A DNA stretch of 64,000 bases, taken from positions 1 through 64,000 of the forward strand of contig JAIPDI010000006.1 of NCBI GenBank assembly GCA_021737785.1, written 5' to 3'. The DNA comes from Deltaproteobacteria bacterium (GTDB lineage Bacteria; Desulfobacterota; DSM-4660; Desulfatiglandales; Desulfatiglandaceae). The notes under the pieces are model-generated. The model had not been told where the DNA came from and did no database searches. It saw only the letters and a program-made list of their open reading frames with translations. Of the stretch, positions 23,511-31,107 are shown piece by piece. Position numbers and translations under genes: made by a program. The number at the start of each line of letters is the position of its first letter. Position 1 is the first letter of the stretch.

Positions 23511-26171
23511 ATGGTATTCAGCATCGTCATTCCCCTTTACAACAACCTTCCCTACACAGAAAAGTGCCTCCAGAGTATCCTGTTGCACACCCCGAAGGAA
23601 CCTCTATTTGAGATCGTTGTCATTGACAACGGATCTACGGATGGTACGGGCGAATATCTCAACGCCTTTGCTGCCCGTCATTCCCGAACAATCTTCCGCG
23701 CCGTCTCCAATCCCGAAAACCTGGGTTTCGCCAGGGCATGCAATCAGGCGGCGAGACTGGCGGGCGGAGCCATCCTTGTCTTTCTTAACAACGATACGCT
23801 GGTTCATAGCGGCTGGAGCAGTGCCCTCATCGATGAACTTTCTTCTCAACCGGAAACAGGTGTTGTGGGTGCCAGGTTGTTATACCCGGATGGCACGATA
23901 CAGCACAGCGGCGTGGCAATCGGCGGAAACCGTATCCCTTACCACATCCATCGCGGCCTCGATAAAGGCCATCCAGTGGTTAGTAACCGACGGAGGTTCC
24001 GCATTGTCACCGGGGCATGCATGGCCGTACACCGAGGAGAGTTTCTCCGACTGGGGGGGTTTGACGAGGGCTATGTAAATGGTCATGAAGATGTTGATCT
24101 GTGCCTCCGTTATGATGCAGCCGGACGGCATGTCATCTATCGTCCCGACTGCGTTGTCACTCATTTTGAGGAAAGCAGCGAAGGGAGACTGGCCTGCTGT
24201 CAGGCGAACACGCATCGGACCTTCTTCAAATGGGGCCGAATCCTTCGACAGGATGACTTCAACTTTCAATTTCCGGAAACAGAACGCCAACAACCCGACA
24301 CGCCCTTGGCTTTTTCCCTTAAAATCTGCGCCCCGGATCGAAGATGCTGCGACTGGGGAGACCTCTTTTTTGCCCAAGGTCTGGCAAAGGCACTCTGCAA
24401 GCGCGGCCACGGCTGCCGTATCGACTATATGAACGAATGGGGAAGCCGCGACACCGATATCGACATCGTTGTTCACATCGCCGGGTTGTCGCGGTATTAT
24501 CCTAAACCTTACAACTACAATATTCTTTGGATCGTCAGTCATCCCTCAAGGATCACTCCTCAAGAACTGGCGTCCTATGATTTGGTATTGGTGGCCTCAT
24601 CGAAATTTGCGCCAAAAGTGAAGGCCATGACTCACACACCCGTGCATACTTTCTTACAGGCCTCTGACGTGGAACACTTCTATCCGTTTCCGGAGAAGGA
24701 GAAAGACCTGGACGTGGTATTTGTCGGTAACAATATCGGCACCGGGAGATTAAAGATGCGCCGGGTTGTGGCGGAGGCGTTAAGATTGGGACGTCCGCTG
24801 GCGGTATGGGGCAAGGGGTGGAAGGGGCTTCTGCCCGATGATGTATGGCAGGGCGAATTTGTTCCATGGGGGGAGTTGCCGGATACCTATAGAAGAGCCA
24901 AGGTCGTTCTCAACGACCACCATCCTGACATGCTGTGCAACGGTTTTGTAAACAACCGGACCTTTGACGTACTCGCATGCGGGGCACAACTGGTAACCGA
25001 CTCCCTGTCCGGTCTTGAACAGGAGCTTGGATGCGTCCCTGTCTTTAGCGAAACAAGACCGATTAAACAGATTTTCCGCGGCCTGGAGGCGGTCAGAACC
25101 GAGGAAAGACAGCGCATTTCAAATGAATTGAGACGGATCGTACAAGACCGCTTTTCTTTTGATGCGCGGGCAGGGGAACTGTTGGCGCTTGCCGACCATT
25201 ACGGTTTCTCATCTCGAAAGCTGAAGAAGCAGCGTGCCACTGCTGCAAGGACGGAAACGGAGGGACCTTTGGTGTCGGTCCTCATGAGCACCTACAACCG
25301 GAAGAATCTATTGCCCGCAGCTGTGAGATCCGTGCTCGACCAGACCTACCGTAGTCTGGAACTCATCGTGGTCAATGACGGGGGGGACAGCGCAAAAACG
25401 ATCGTCGAAAGCATGGAAGATAACCGAGTGCTGTATATAGACGCGCCCCATGTCTCAAAAGGACACGCCCTCAACACCGCCTTTTCCCATTCCCGGGGGG
25501 AATTCATCGCATATCTGGATGACGACGATATCTGGTACCCCAACCACCTGGAAACCATTGTATTTTTTTTGCGAAATGTGCCCAGGGTACGTTTTGCCTA
25601 CACCGACGCACTGCGTGCAGCCGATCCGTCTGAGCAAGACCTTTCTGTCGCGTCCAACATCTATAAAGAGTTGATTTATTCTCGACAGGTCTTTCTCCCG
25701 CAGCTTTTGGAATCGAACAGTATCCCGGGGATTGTCGCTGCCCACGATCGACACGCCTTTGAAGAAATCGGAGGTTTTGACCCTAAGCTCCAGGTGCTTG
25801 TGGATTTTGACTTTTTCAGACGGCTTGCCGCCATAACCGATCCCTATCATATTGCAGAAACCACGGCAGAATATTCCAAACGCCGGGACAGTGGCACCAC
25901 CGGACAGGGGCACATGACCAACCTGCATAAAACGGACAGACCGCGCTATCTTGCCAACCATTGTCGGATCGTTAGGAAAAAACTGCCGCTTGATCAAAAA
26001 CCGGATGCGACCGAAGTACTGGGTGAGGTTCGCAAGAAGATCGCCTGTATGTTTCTTAATGCACGAGGCGAGCATTTTTTTGCAGAGGGCAAACATTATC
26101 GCGCCGCTGCCAGCTTTCGACTGGCAGCAAAAATGGCATTCAAGGAAATGCGCAAATACCAAAGGTTTTAA
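23511..26171 (+). CDS. Three-domain glycosyltransferase (GT2 - GT-B/CgeB-like - GT2)
   Basis: About 886 residues from ATG 23511 (TGGAGA seven bases upstream); an earlier ATG at 23493 overlaps the previous stop without a ribosome site. Domain 1 (~1-230): GT2, IVIPLYNNLPYTEKCLQS, VIDNGSTDGT, FLNNDTLV. Domain 2 (~265-565): GT-B/CgeB-like, with ILWIVSHPSRITPQE, LDVVFVGNN, AKVVLNDHHPD, NNRTFDVLACGAQLVTD. Domain 3 (~590-800): GT2, VSVLMSTYNRKNLLPAAVRS, FIAYLDDDDIWYPNHLE. A helical tail follows. Three catalytic modules in one chain suggest stepwise assembly of an oligosaccharide. Confidence 0.88.
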   Translation: MVFSIVIPLYNNLPYTEKCLQSILLHTPKEPLFEIVVIDNGSTDGTGEYLNAFAARHSRTIFRAVSNPENLGFARACNQAARLAGGAILVFLNNDTLVHSGWSSALIDELSSQPETGVVGARLLYPDGTIQHSGVAIGGNRIPYHIHRGLDKGHPVVSNRRRFRIVTGACMAVHRGEFLRLGGFDEGYVNGHEDVDLCLRYDAAGRHVIYRPDCVVTHFEESSEGRLACCQANTHRTFFKWGRILRQDDFNFQFPETERQQPDTPLAFSLKICAPDRRCCDWGDLFFAQGLAKALCKRGHGCRIDYMNEWGSRDTDIDIVVHIAGLSRYYPKPYNYNILWIVSHPSRITPQELASYDLVLVASSKFAPKVKAMTHTPVHTFLQASDVEHFYPFPEKEKDLDVVFVGNNIGTGRLKMRRVVAEALRLGRPLAVWGKGWKGLLPDDVWQGEFVPWGELPDTYRRAKVVLNDHHPDMLCNGFVNNRTFDVLACGAQLVTDSLSGLEQELGCVPVFSETRPIKQIFRGLEAVRTEERQRISNELRRIVQDRFSFDARAGELLALADHYGFSSRKLKKQRATAARTETEGPLVSVLMSTYNRKNLLPAAVRSVLDQTYRSLELIVVNDGGDSAKTIVESMEDNRVLYIDAPHVSKGHALNTAFSHSRGEFIAYLDDDDIWYPNHLETIVFFLRNVPRVRFAYTDALRAADPSEQDLSVASNIYKELIYSRQVFLPQLLESNSIPGIVAAHDRHAFEEIGGFDPKLQVLVDFDFFRRLAAITDPYHIAETTAEYSKRRDSGTTGQGHMTNLHKTDRPRYLANHCRIVRKKLPLDQKPDATEVLGEVRKKIACMFLNARGEHFFAEGKHYRAAASFRLAAKMAFKEMRKYQRF

Positions 26172-26176
26172 TCATC

Positions 26177-27829
26177 GTGGCTGACAAAATTGACCCGCAT
26201 ACAATATTTTCCCATTGGAAGCAGATGATGCCTCCTGAAGAATTGATCCTTGCGTATTCATTATACAGCAGCGGCGATGTCGTGCGGGCAAACGACCTGC
26301 TGGCGAAGTATGGGCTTCCCCCAGCGGTCTTGGCCGAAATGAAATATGTCCATGTATGGAGCGTCCACTCATATTTGGCGGACCCCGCGAACTGCGATAT
26401 CCATAAGCCCCCAGAACAGTGGAATGTTGCTGCCGTTATCCCGGTACGCGGCGGGTCGCGCGGAATCCCACGTAAGGCCCTTGCATCGCTCGCCGGCCGG
26501 CCCCTGCTGGAACATGCCATTGAAAAATGCCGCCGAAGCCGTTACATAAAACGGGTCATTGTGAGCACGGATGATGAGGAAATCGCTGATGCCGCACGCC
26601 GGGCCGGAGCTGAAACACCTTACCTTAGGCCTCGTGAACTCTCTTCCGACAGGGCCACCCTGAAGGATGTACTCCGGTTTGCCCTTTACTGGTTGGAGGT
26701 CCAGGAACACTATTTTCATGATTTCCTGTTTATGGTTTCCGCGACCCACCCCCTCTGCCCAGCCGAAGAGATGGATCGCGCCTTGGAGCGGTTGTTTCAA
26801 TCTGATGCCAAAAACCTCGCCTCTGTTGTGGAACGCATGGAGGAGGGGAAAGAATTCTTCAACCCGGAGGGGGAGGTTATTCTCATTCCAAAAGAGACGG
26901 GGCCGCTCTACGGTCAGTGCGGCGCATTTGCCCTCTGGTCGCGCCATCCCACCTACTATCTGCCGCAAGCCCTATATCAATCGCTCTTTGGGGCTGTTCC
27001 TCACTCGCTGCCTTATGTGCTCTGTCCAGAACACGGTTTGGACATTGACACGCCTTTTGACCTCAAATTGTGTGAGAACTGGTTGATGCGCGGCGATTTG
27101 ATTCGAGTATTGGCCCCTGCAGATATCGACACCTTGTGGGACACCCCCTCTATGCACAAATCACTCCAGAATTCATCTCTCGGCGCTGTTATGTGGATAG
27201 AGGAATATCCCGAGGAATACGTGTTCGGTTCCAAGCCGGTTCTTTTCCACACCCTTGATGCGATACTCGACAGCGGCTGCTTTGGCATGGTTGTTCTTGC
27301 CGGAACAACCGCTGTCAGTGAGGCCCTGGCCAAAAAATCCGGAATGCCATTGTGTCGAAAACAGCCTTTTAACAGAAACGGCCGGCTTAATTTGGATGCG
27401 CAGTCTGAGTTGTGGAGGATATTGGGCCCGAATATTAAAGACACGGTGCTCATTAACGGGCACGCACCGCTTTTGGATGCGGCATTGATCCGCAAGTTTA
27501 TTGAACACTATGAACGGATGGGGCAAAAGGGTTGCCGTTCAGTGTCGGAACCCAAAACCAACCCATATTGGTTGAAATATATAAAAAATGATCAAATTTA
27601 TAATGTTTTAGAAAAGAACATAGGTTTTAGGCAAGAGCTTCCACAAATAGAGTATGTTGATGAAGTGCTGACCGCATACGGTGCAGGCAGGGGTGAAAGA
27701 TTTGAGTCGCTGTTTCATATTCCACAAGACAAGGCCGTAATCGTCCGAGGCAGGCTTGATCTTATTCGAGCGGTTACAATCGCCCAGGAGAAGGAAGCTT
27801 CCCAGGAACGCTTAACGATACCTCCTTAG
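26177..27829 (+). CDS. CMP-nonulosonate cytidylyltransferase-like protein with second nucleotidyltransferase-like domain
   Basis: 550 residues from GTG 26177. Residues ~1-80 form an extra helical domain. Residues ~84-300 match the NeuA/PseF cytidylyltransferase family: AAVIPVRGGSRGIPRKALAS, VIVSTDDEEIADAARRAGA, ELSSDRATLKDVL, LDIDTPFDLKLCE. Such enzymes activate sialic, pseudaminic or legionaminic acids with CTP. Residues ~320-550 look like a second, divergent copy of the same fold (FHTLDAILDSG, TVLINGHAPLLDAALIRKFI, RSVSEPKTNPYWLK), lacking the RGGS-K/R-G signature, so it is probably not catalytic in the same way. Its 3' end overlaps the convergent NeuB-family gene by 18 bp. Confidence 0.8.
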   Translation: MADKIDPHTIFSHWKQMMPPEELILAYSLYSSGDVVRANDLLAKYGLPPAVLAEMKYVHVWSVHSYLADPANCDIHKPPEQWNVAAVIPVRGGSRGIPRKALASLAGRPLLEHAIEKCRRSRYIKRVIVSTDDEEIADAARRAGAETPYLRPRELSSDRATLKDVLRFALYWLEVQEHYFHDFLFMVSATHPLCPAEEMDRALERLFQSDAKNLASVVERMEEGKEFFNPEGEVILIPKETGPLYGQCGAFALWSRHPTYYLPQALYQSLFGAVPHSLPYVLCPEHGLDIDTPFDLKLCENWLMRGDLIRVLAPADIDTLWDTPSMHKSLQNSSLGAVMWIEEYPEEYVFGSKPVLFHTLDAILDSGCFGMVVLAGTTAVSEALAKKSGMPLCRKQPFNRNGRLNLDAQSELWRILGPNIKDTVLINGHAPLLDAALIRKFIEHYERMGQKGCRSVSEPKTNPYWLKYIKNDQIYNVLEKNIGFRQELPQIEYVDEVLTAYGAGRGERFESLFHIPQDKAVIVRGRLDLIRAVTIAQEKEASQERLTIPP

Positions 27830-28687
27830 TTTTTTCAAAACCGTATCCTCACTTGGATAGACTTTTTTCATCCCATCACCCAGTGCCATCTCAATCTCGC
27901 GGATTTCCTCTACCAGTCTCTGCAAATCCGCAGGTTCAAGAGACGCAGCCTGATCATTGCCCCACAGGCCTCGATCAATGGTGATATGGCGTTCCACAAA
28001 AGAAGCCCCGATAGCCACTGCGGCACAGGTGGTAACCAGCCCCACCTCATGTCCTGAATAGCCGATAGGACAGTTGAACTCCCGTTGCAGCGTCCTGATC
28101 ATATTCAGATTGAGCTCCTCCGGCGGACACGCATAACTGCTGGTACAGTGCGCGATGAGAAGGCGGTCCTGGTCGAGCAGGGAAACCGCATGCCGTATCT
28201 CTTCCATGGTCGACATGCCGGTAGACAGGATCAAAGGACGTCCCGTTGAATTCAGCCGTCGCAGGAGGTCGTCATTCGTGAGAACTGCGGAGCATGCCTT
28301 GTAGCAGGCCGGGGAAAACTGTTGCAGAAAATCAACCGATGGCTCATCCCAACACGATGCAAACCACAGGATGCCTCTTTTTTTGCAATATCGATCAATC
28401 TCCCTGTATTCGTCCTCATCAAACTCCACCTTATAACGATATTCCAGGTATGCCATGGCGCCCCAGGGGGTGTTTATCACGACGCTTTGTTGGTGCGGCG
28501 GTACACAGAGTTGAGGGGTCCGTTTTTGGAACTTGACGGCGTCACACCCAGCGGAGACAGCCGAATCTATCAGCTTTTTGGCCAGTTCGAGACTGCCGTT
28601 ATGATTGATCCCAATCTCAGCAATAATGTATGCGGGCTGATGATCGCCTATCAGACGGTCTCCGATTTGGATGGACACGTGATCCAT
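27812..28687 (-). CDS. N-acetylneuraminate synthase family protein (NeuB/PseI/LegI-like) without SAF domain
   Basis: 291 residues. TIM-barrel NeuB motifs: YIIAEIGINHNGSLELAKKL, AVKFQKRTP, LIAHCTSSYACPPEELNLN, IGYSGHEVG, FVERHITIDRG, WGNDQAASLEP. The enzyme class condenses PEP with an N-acetyl amino sugar to form a nonulosonic acid. The usual C-terminal SAF/antifreeze-like domain (~60 residues) is absent; the protein ends at KKLRRYR. Together with the cytidylyltransferase next door, it points to nonulosonate-type sugars. No matching epimerase, dehydratase or aminotransferase genes are in the window. Exact substrate unknown. Confidence 0.87.
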   Translation of the reverse strand: MDHVSIQIGDRLIGDHQPAYIIAEIGINHNGSLELAKKLIDSAVSAGCDAVKFQKRTPQLCVPPHQQSVVINTPWGAMAYLEYRYKVEFDEDEYREIDRYCKKRGILWFASCWDEPSVDFLQQFSPACYKACSAVLTNDDLLRRLNSTGRPLILSTGMSTMEEIRHAVSLLDQDRLLIAHCTSSYACPPEELNLNMIRTLQREFNCPIGYSGHEVGLVTTCAAVAIGASFVERHITIDRGLWGNDQAASLEPADLQRLVEEIREIEMALGDGMKKVYPSEDTVLKKLRRYR

Positions 28688-28725
28688 ATCTCATATTCCC
28701 CTTGGCCAGCCGTCAGCCATGCCTT

Positions 28726-29349
28726 TTACAAATTGGACAGTTTCAGGACCCTGATCTTTGGATCCACAAACTGGCGAATAAAATCGTGGATTTCCTCCTG
28801 TCTGCCAAACGATGTGACCACCACAGCATCCACCTCCATGTCTCTCAAGGCCTCCGGCGGTTGAATCACCAGCCCCCCGAATCGATTCCCCTGTTTCTTC
28901 AGATCGCTGTCCACAATCCCCACCACATTCAATTGGACCTCGCTTATTCCGGCAGAAACGACCTCTGCAGTAGAGGAAGCCCCAAATAGCGCCACCCTGC
29001 GAACACCATCCTCGCGGATCTGACGAAGTCTTCCAACAATTTCCTCCTTGGCTTCGCCATAAAGGCGAATAATCTCTGCGGAATAGGAGATCAACAGGGA
29101 AAGGAGTTCATCCCTCCCCTTTGTCGTGAGGTGATATTCGCATGTCCTATTGGTATTTCCGGTGACGGTGATCAATTCCTGTTTCTGTAGCTCTTTCATA
29201 TAATTATTGACCATTGAACTGCTCAGGCAGGCAATTTCACCGATCCTTCGCTGGCTGACTTCAGCAAAATTATGAATGGCCATAAGCACGGATAAGCGCC
29301 TGAAGTGTGTTTTAGGCGCGAGGAACTTGGACTCGAATAGCTGAATCAT
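28726..29349 (-). CDS. Winged-helix regulator fused to a Rossmann-like sensor domain
   Basis: 207 residues. N-terminal winged helix (~1-85): LSVLMAIHNFAEVSQRRIGE, LSSSMVNNYMKELQKQELIT and a wing at YHLTTKGRDELL. A helical linker is followed by a Rossmann-like fold (~108-205): RRVALFGASSTAEVVSAGIS, VVGIVDSDLKKQG, VDAVVVTSFGRQEEI. The second half resembles the N-terminal nucleotide-binding part of PglD-type sugar acetyltransferases, so it may sense a nucleotide or sugar nucleotide (inference). It precedes the NeuB-family gene by 38 bp in the same direction, and an imperfect palindrome lies just upstream of its own start. Confidence 0.78.
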   Translation of the reverse strand: MIQLFESKFLAPKTHFRRLSVLMAIHNFAEVSQRRIGEIACLSSSMVNNYMKELQKQELITVTGNTNRTCEYHLTTKGRDELLSLLISYSAEIIRLYGEAKEEIVGRLRQIREDGVRRVALFGASSTAEVVSAGISEVQLNVVGIVDSDLKKQGNRFGGLVIQPPEALRDMEVDAVVVTSFGRQEEIHDFIRQFVDPKIRVLKLSNL

Positions 29350-29369
29350 CTTACAAAACCCAGAGAATT

Positions 29370-29388
29370 GTTCGTTCAGTGAATGGAC
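29370..29388. promoter_or_regulatory. Imperfect palindrome, possible operator of the winged-helix gene
   Basis: GTTCGTTCA-G-TGAATGGAC has 7 of 9 matching pairs around a single central base. It ends 21 bp before the start codon at 29349, a typical place for autoregulation. Confidence 0.4.
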
Positions 29389-29462
29389 AGTAATATCACT
29401 TTTAAAACGTCAAATCTACTATTGGCTCAATGACCTTCGGGAATAAAGGGTTCTCCAGCGGA

Positions 29463-29975
29463 CTAAAAGTCCCCGGACAGGACCCGGCCGCTACGATCCG
29501 ATGTCATCGTCATTTTGCCGGTATTGCGGTAGACAGTGCTCGAAACAGTCACGTTGTTCAAGAAAAAAAAGGAACTCCGAACAAATTTAAGGCGATGGGT
29601 AATGAGTTCCCTATTCCGGAAACTAATGTCTGAAATGGATGCTGCCAGGCGTGAGAGGTGCGACCTGCACGCTTCCAATTGGGTGGCATAAGGTTCTTCA
29701 GCCAAACCCGAAATTTCACGAAGATTCAGCCCCTGAGTGGGTCGTCCCATGATCCCTGCCAGGTCTTCAGCAACGGCTTTCCTCTTTCGGTCCAGGTCCT
29801 GAATCCTGGGAACCAGCGATGTTTTTCCCTCCGTGGCCGTTCTGAGCGCATCGAGATCCGATCGCGTGACTGCATCTTTTTCGTCTTGCGCCAGATTCAG
29901 CATCATCCCGAAAAGGTCGGCTTCCTCTCGAAGGATCTTCAGAAGATTGTCCAGCATCCGTTCCATGTCACCCAT
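29463..29975 (-). CDS. flgN: FlgN-like export chaperone for FlgK/FlgL
   Basis: 170 residues, mostly helical. The N-terminal half (LDNLLKILREEADLFGMMLN, LAQDEKDAVTRSDLDALRTA) and the segment EGKTSLVPRIQDLDRKR match the FlgN pattern. The Ser-rich helix ISDISFRNRELITHRLKFVR is where such chaperones hold their substrates. It follows flgM by 281 bp, the usual order flgM-flgN. Confidence 0.82.
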   Translation of the reverse strand: MGDMERMLDNLLKILREEADLFGMMLNLAQDEKDAVTRSDLDALRTATEGKTSLVPRIQDLDRKRKAVAEDLAGIMGRPTQGLNLREISGLAEEPYATQLEACRSHLSRLAASISDISFRNRELITHRLKFVRSSFFFLNNVTVSSTVYRNTGKMTMTSDRSGRVLSGDF

Positions 29976-30256
29976 TATTATGGTTTCGCGCTCCCTGCAG
30001 CGTCAGGTTTAGTGCCATACGGGTAAGGCGCCCTGTAAGAAATAGATAATCTTTGTGGTTTCGTGTCTTTGTTTGCCCCGTAGCTTCGGAAACTGGTACT
30101 GGGGTGTGGGTCCCGCTTGGGCGGGATTGGTTGCAGCTATCCGCATTAGACGGTGACTGCTCCTGCTTAAGCGCATAAAACACAGGAGCCCCCCTTCGCG
30201 AGCGCCCTGCCCCCCGCAAAGAGAGATGTCTCTTACATGACAACGCCGTCGGTCTG
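29976..30256. other. 281-bp flgM-flgN gap with hairpins
   Basis: It contains CCCGC-TTGG-GCGGG at 30112-30125 and AAGAGA-gatg-TCTCTT at 30219-30234, the latter about 20 bp downstream of the flgM stop. Neither is followed by a clear T-run on the minus strand. The two open frames here have repeat-like composition and no ribosome site; I see no gene. Confidence 0.5.
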
Positions 30257-30565
30257 TCAAATCAGTTCATTTAACAGCGCTTCTTCTATCATTTTTGAGG
30301 CGATCTTTTCCCCATCAATCTGATATTCACCCGCTTCAATCCGGGCTCGTATTTCCGCCACTTTCTCCTCACGAATATCAGGAAGAGAATCTATCAATTC
30401 CTTTGCCCTCTGAATCTGTTTGGCTTCCGGGGATAACTCAACCTTATCCTTTGAAATACCGTCTCCTGAACCCGCGCCTGAAAAAGAATGGGGCTTTTCT
30501 CTGTCTCTGACATTCTTTGTATAGGCATCCAGATTTGCGAGACGATGGTCACCCGCTATTTTCAC
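30257..30565 (-). CDS. flgM: Anti-sigma-28 factor FlgM
   Basis: 102 residues. The C-terminal half has the FlgM signature: DKVELSPEAKQIQRAKELID and REEKVAEIRARIEAGEYQID followed by GEKIASKMIEEAL. The N-terminus is polar and disordered, as usual. FlgM binds FliA (encoded at 37013-37780) until the hook is complete and FlgM is exported. A sigma-28 promoter lies ~130 bp upstream, giving the classic feedback loop. Confidence 0.93.
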   Translation of the reverse strand: MKIAGDHRLANLDAYTKNVRDREKPHSFSGAGSGDGISKDKVELSPEAKQIQRAKELIDSLPDIREEKVAEIRARIEAGEYQIDGEKIASKMIEEALLNELI

Positions 30566-30696
30566 TTGAAAACCCTCCCTTCAACGGAACTGGCCCTGTG
30601 CGATCCCAAAAACAATCCCTTGCAATAGAAAGATATGCTGCTGATGTTTTCAGGCTTTGAATGATCATGCGGCCATACGCGATCCATTCAAAAGGA

Positions 30697-30724
30697 TTAT
30701 CGGTTGCCTGTATTAAAAACTTTA
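30697..30724 (-). promoter_or_regulatory. Sigma-28 (FliA) promoter of flgM
   Basis: Minus-strand TAAAGTTT-N12-ACCGATAA has the full -35 and a 7/8 -10, with the same N12 spacing as the flgK promoter. It sits just downstream of the flgJ stop, so flgM-flgN can be transcribed apart from the flgF-J operon. Confidence 0.85.
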
Positions 30725-30732
30725 ACATTTTT

Positions 30733-31107
30733 TTAGTCCTTGCCGCTATTTTTTTCTTCCGGTCCGGATGTCGACCCGAGACGCTCCATGAGAAGGGTCG
30801 AGAGGCCGATTCCACGTTCAGAGGCCAGTTCCCTCGCGATTTGAGCATCGAACATGGAGGTGTACATCTCTTCCCCCCTCCCTCCGGTCAAAAGACCGGC
30901 CTTGGGGACAGCTGACCGCATCTCCTTGAGCAGATGGAAAATGAAGAGGGACTCCAGCTCTGCGCAGGCCTTTTTCAGTTCAACGGGATCCCTCCCCTCT
31001 GCGGGGACCTGCCCGGCCTTGGGCCTTTCCTTTATCGGGTGGGTTTTACTGAGTGATTGAATGGCCTGCTGCATCTTGAGGGAGGATCCGGAGATGGCAT
31101 CGGGCAT
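30733..31107 (-). CDS. flgJ: Rod-cap/rod-binding protein FlgJ (N-terminal domain only)
   Basis: 124 residues. The rod-binding motif is plain: KKACAELESLFIFHLLKEMR, GGRGEEMYTSMFDAQIARELA, GIGLSTLLMERL. It lacks the C-terminal muramidase domain of enteric FlgJ, as in most deltaproteobacteria, so another enzyme must open the cell wall. Its ATG overlaps the flgI stop (TAATG). Confidence 0.92.
   Translation of the reverse strand: MPDAISGSSLKMQQAIQSLSKTHPIKERPKAGQVPAEGRDPVELKKACAELESLFIFHLLKEMRSAVPKAGLLTGGRGEEMYTSMFDAQIARELASERGIGLSTLLMERLGSTSGPEEKNSGKD

Noticed and set aside
29968-30260. Overlapping minus-strand frames between flgM and flgN
   Set aside because: Low-complexity translation over hairpin-rich DNA, no ribosome site; two frames are equally open.
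30549-30848. 99-codon minus-strand frame overlapping flgM and flgJ
   Set aside because: It overlaps two clear genes and contains the FliA promoter of flgM.
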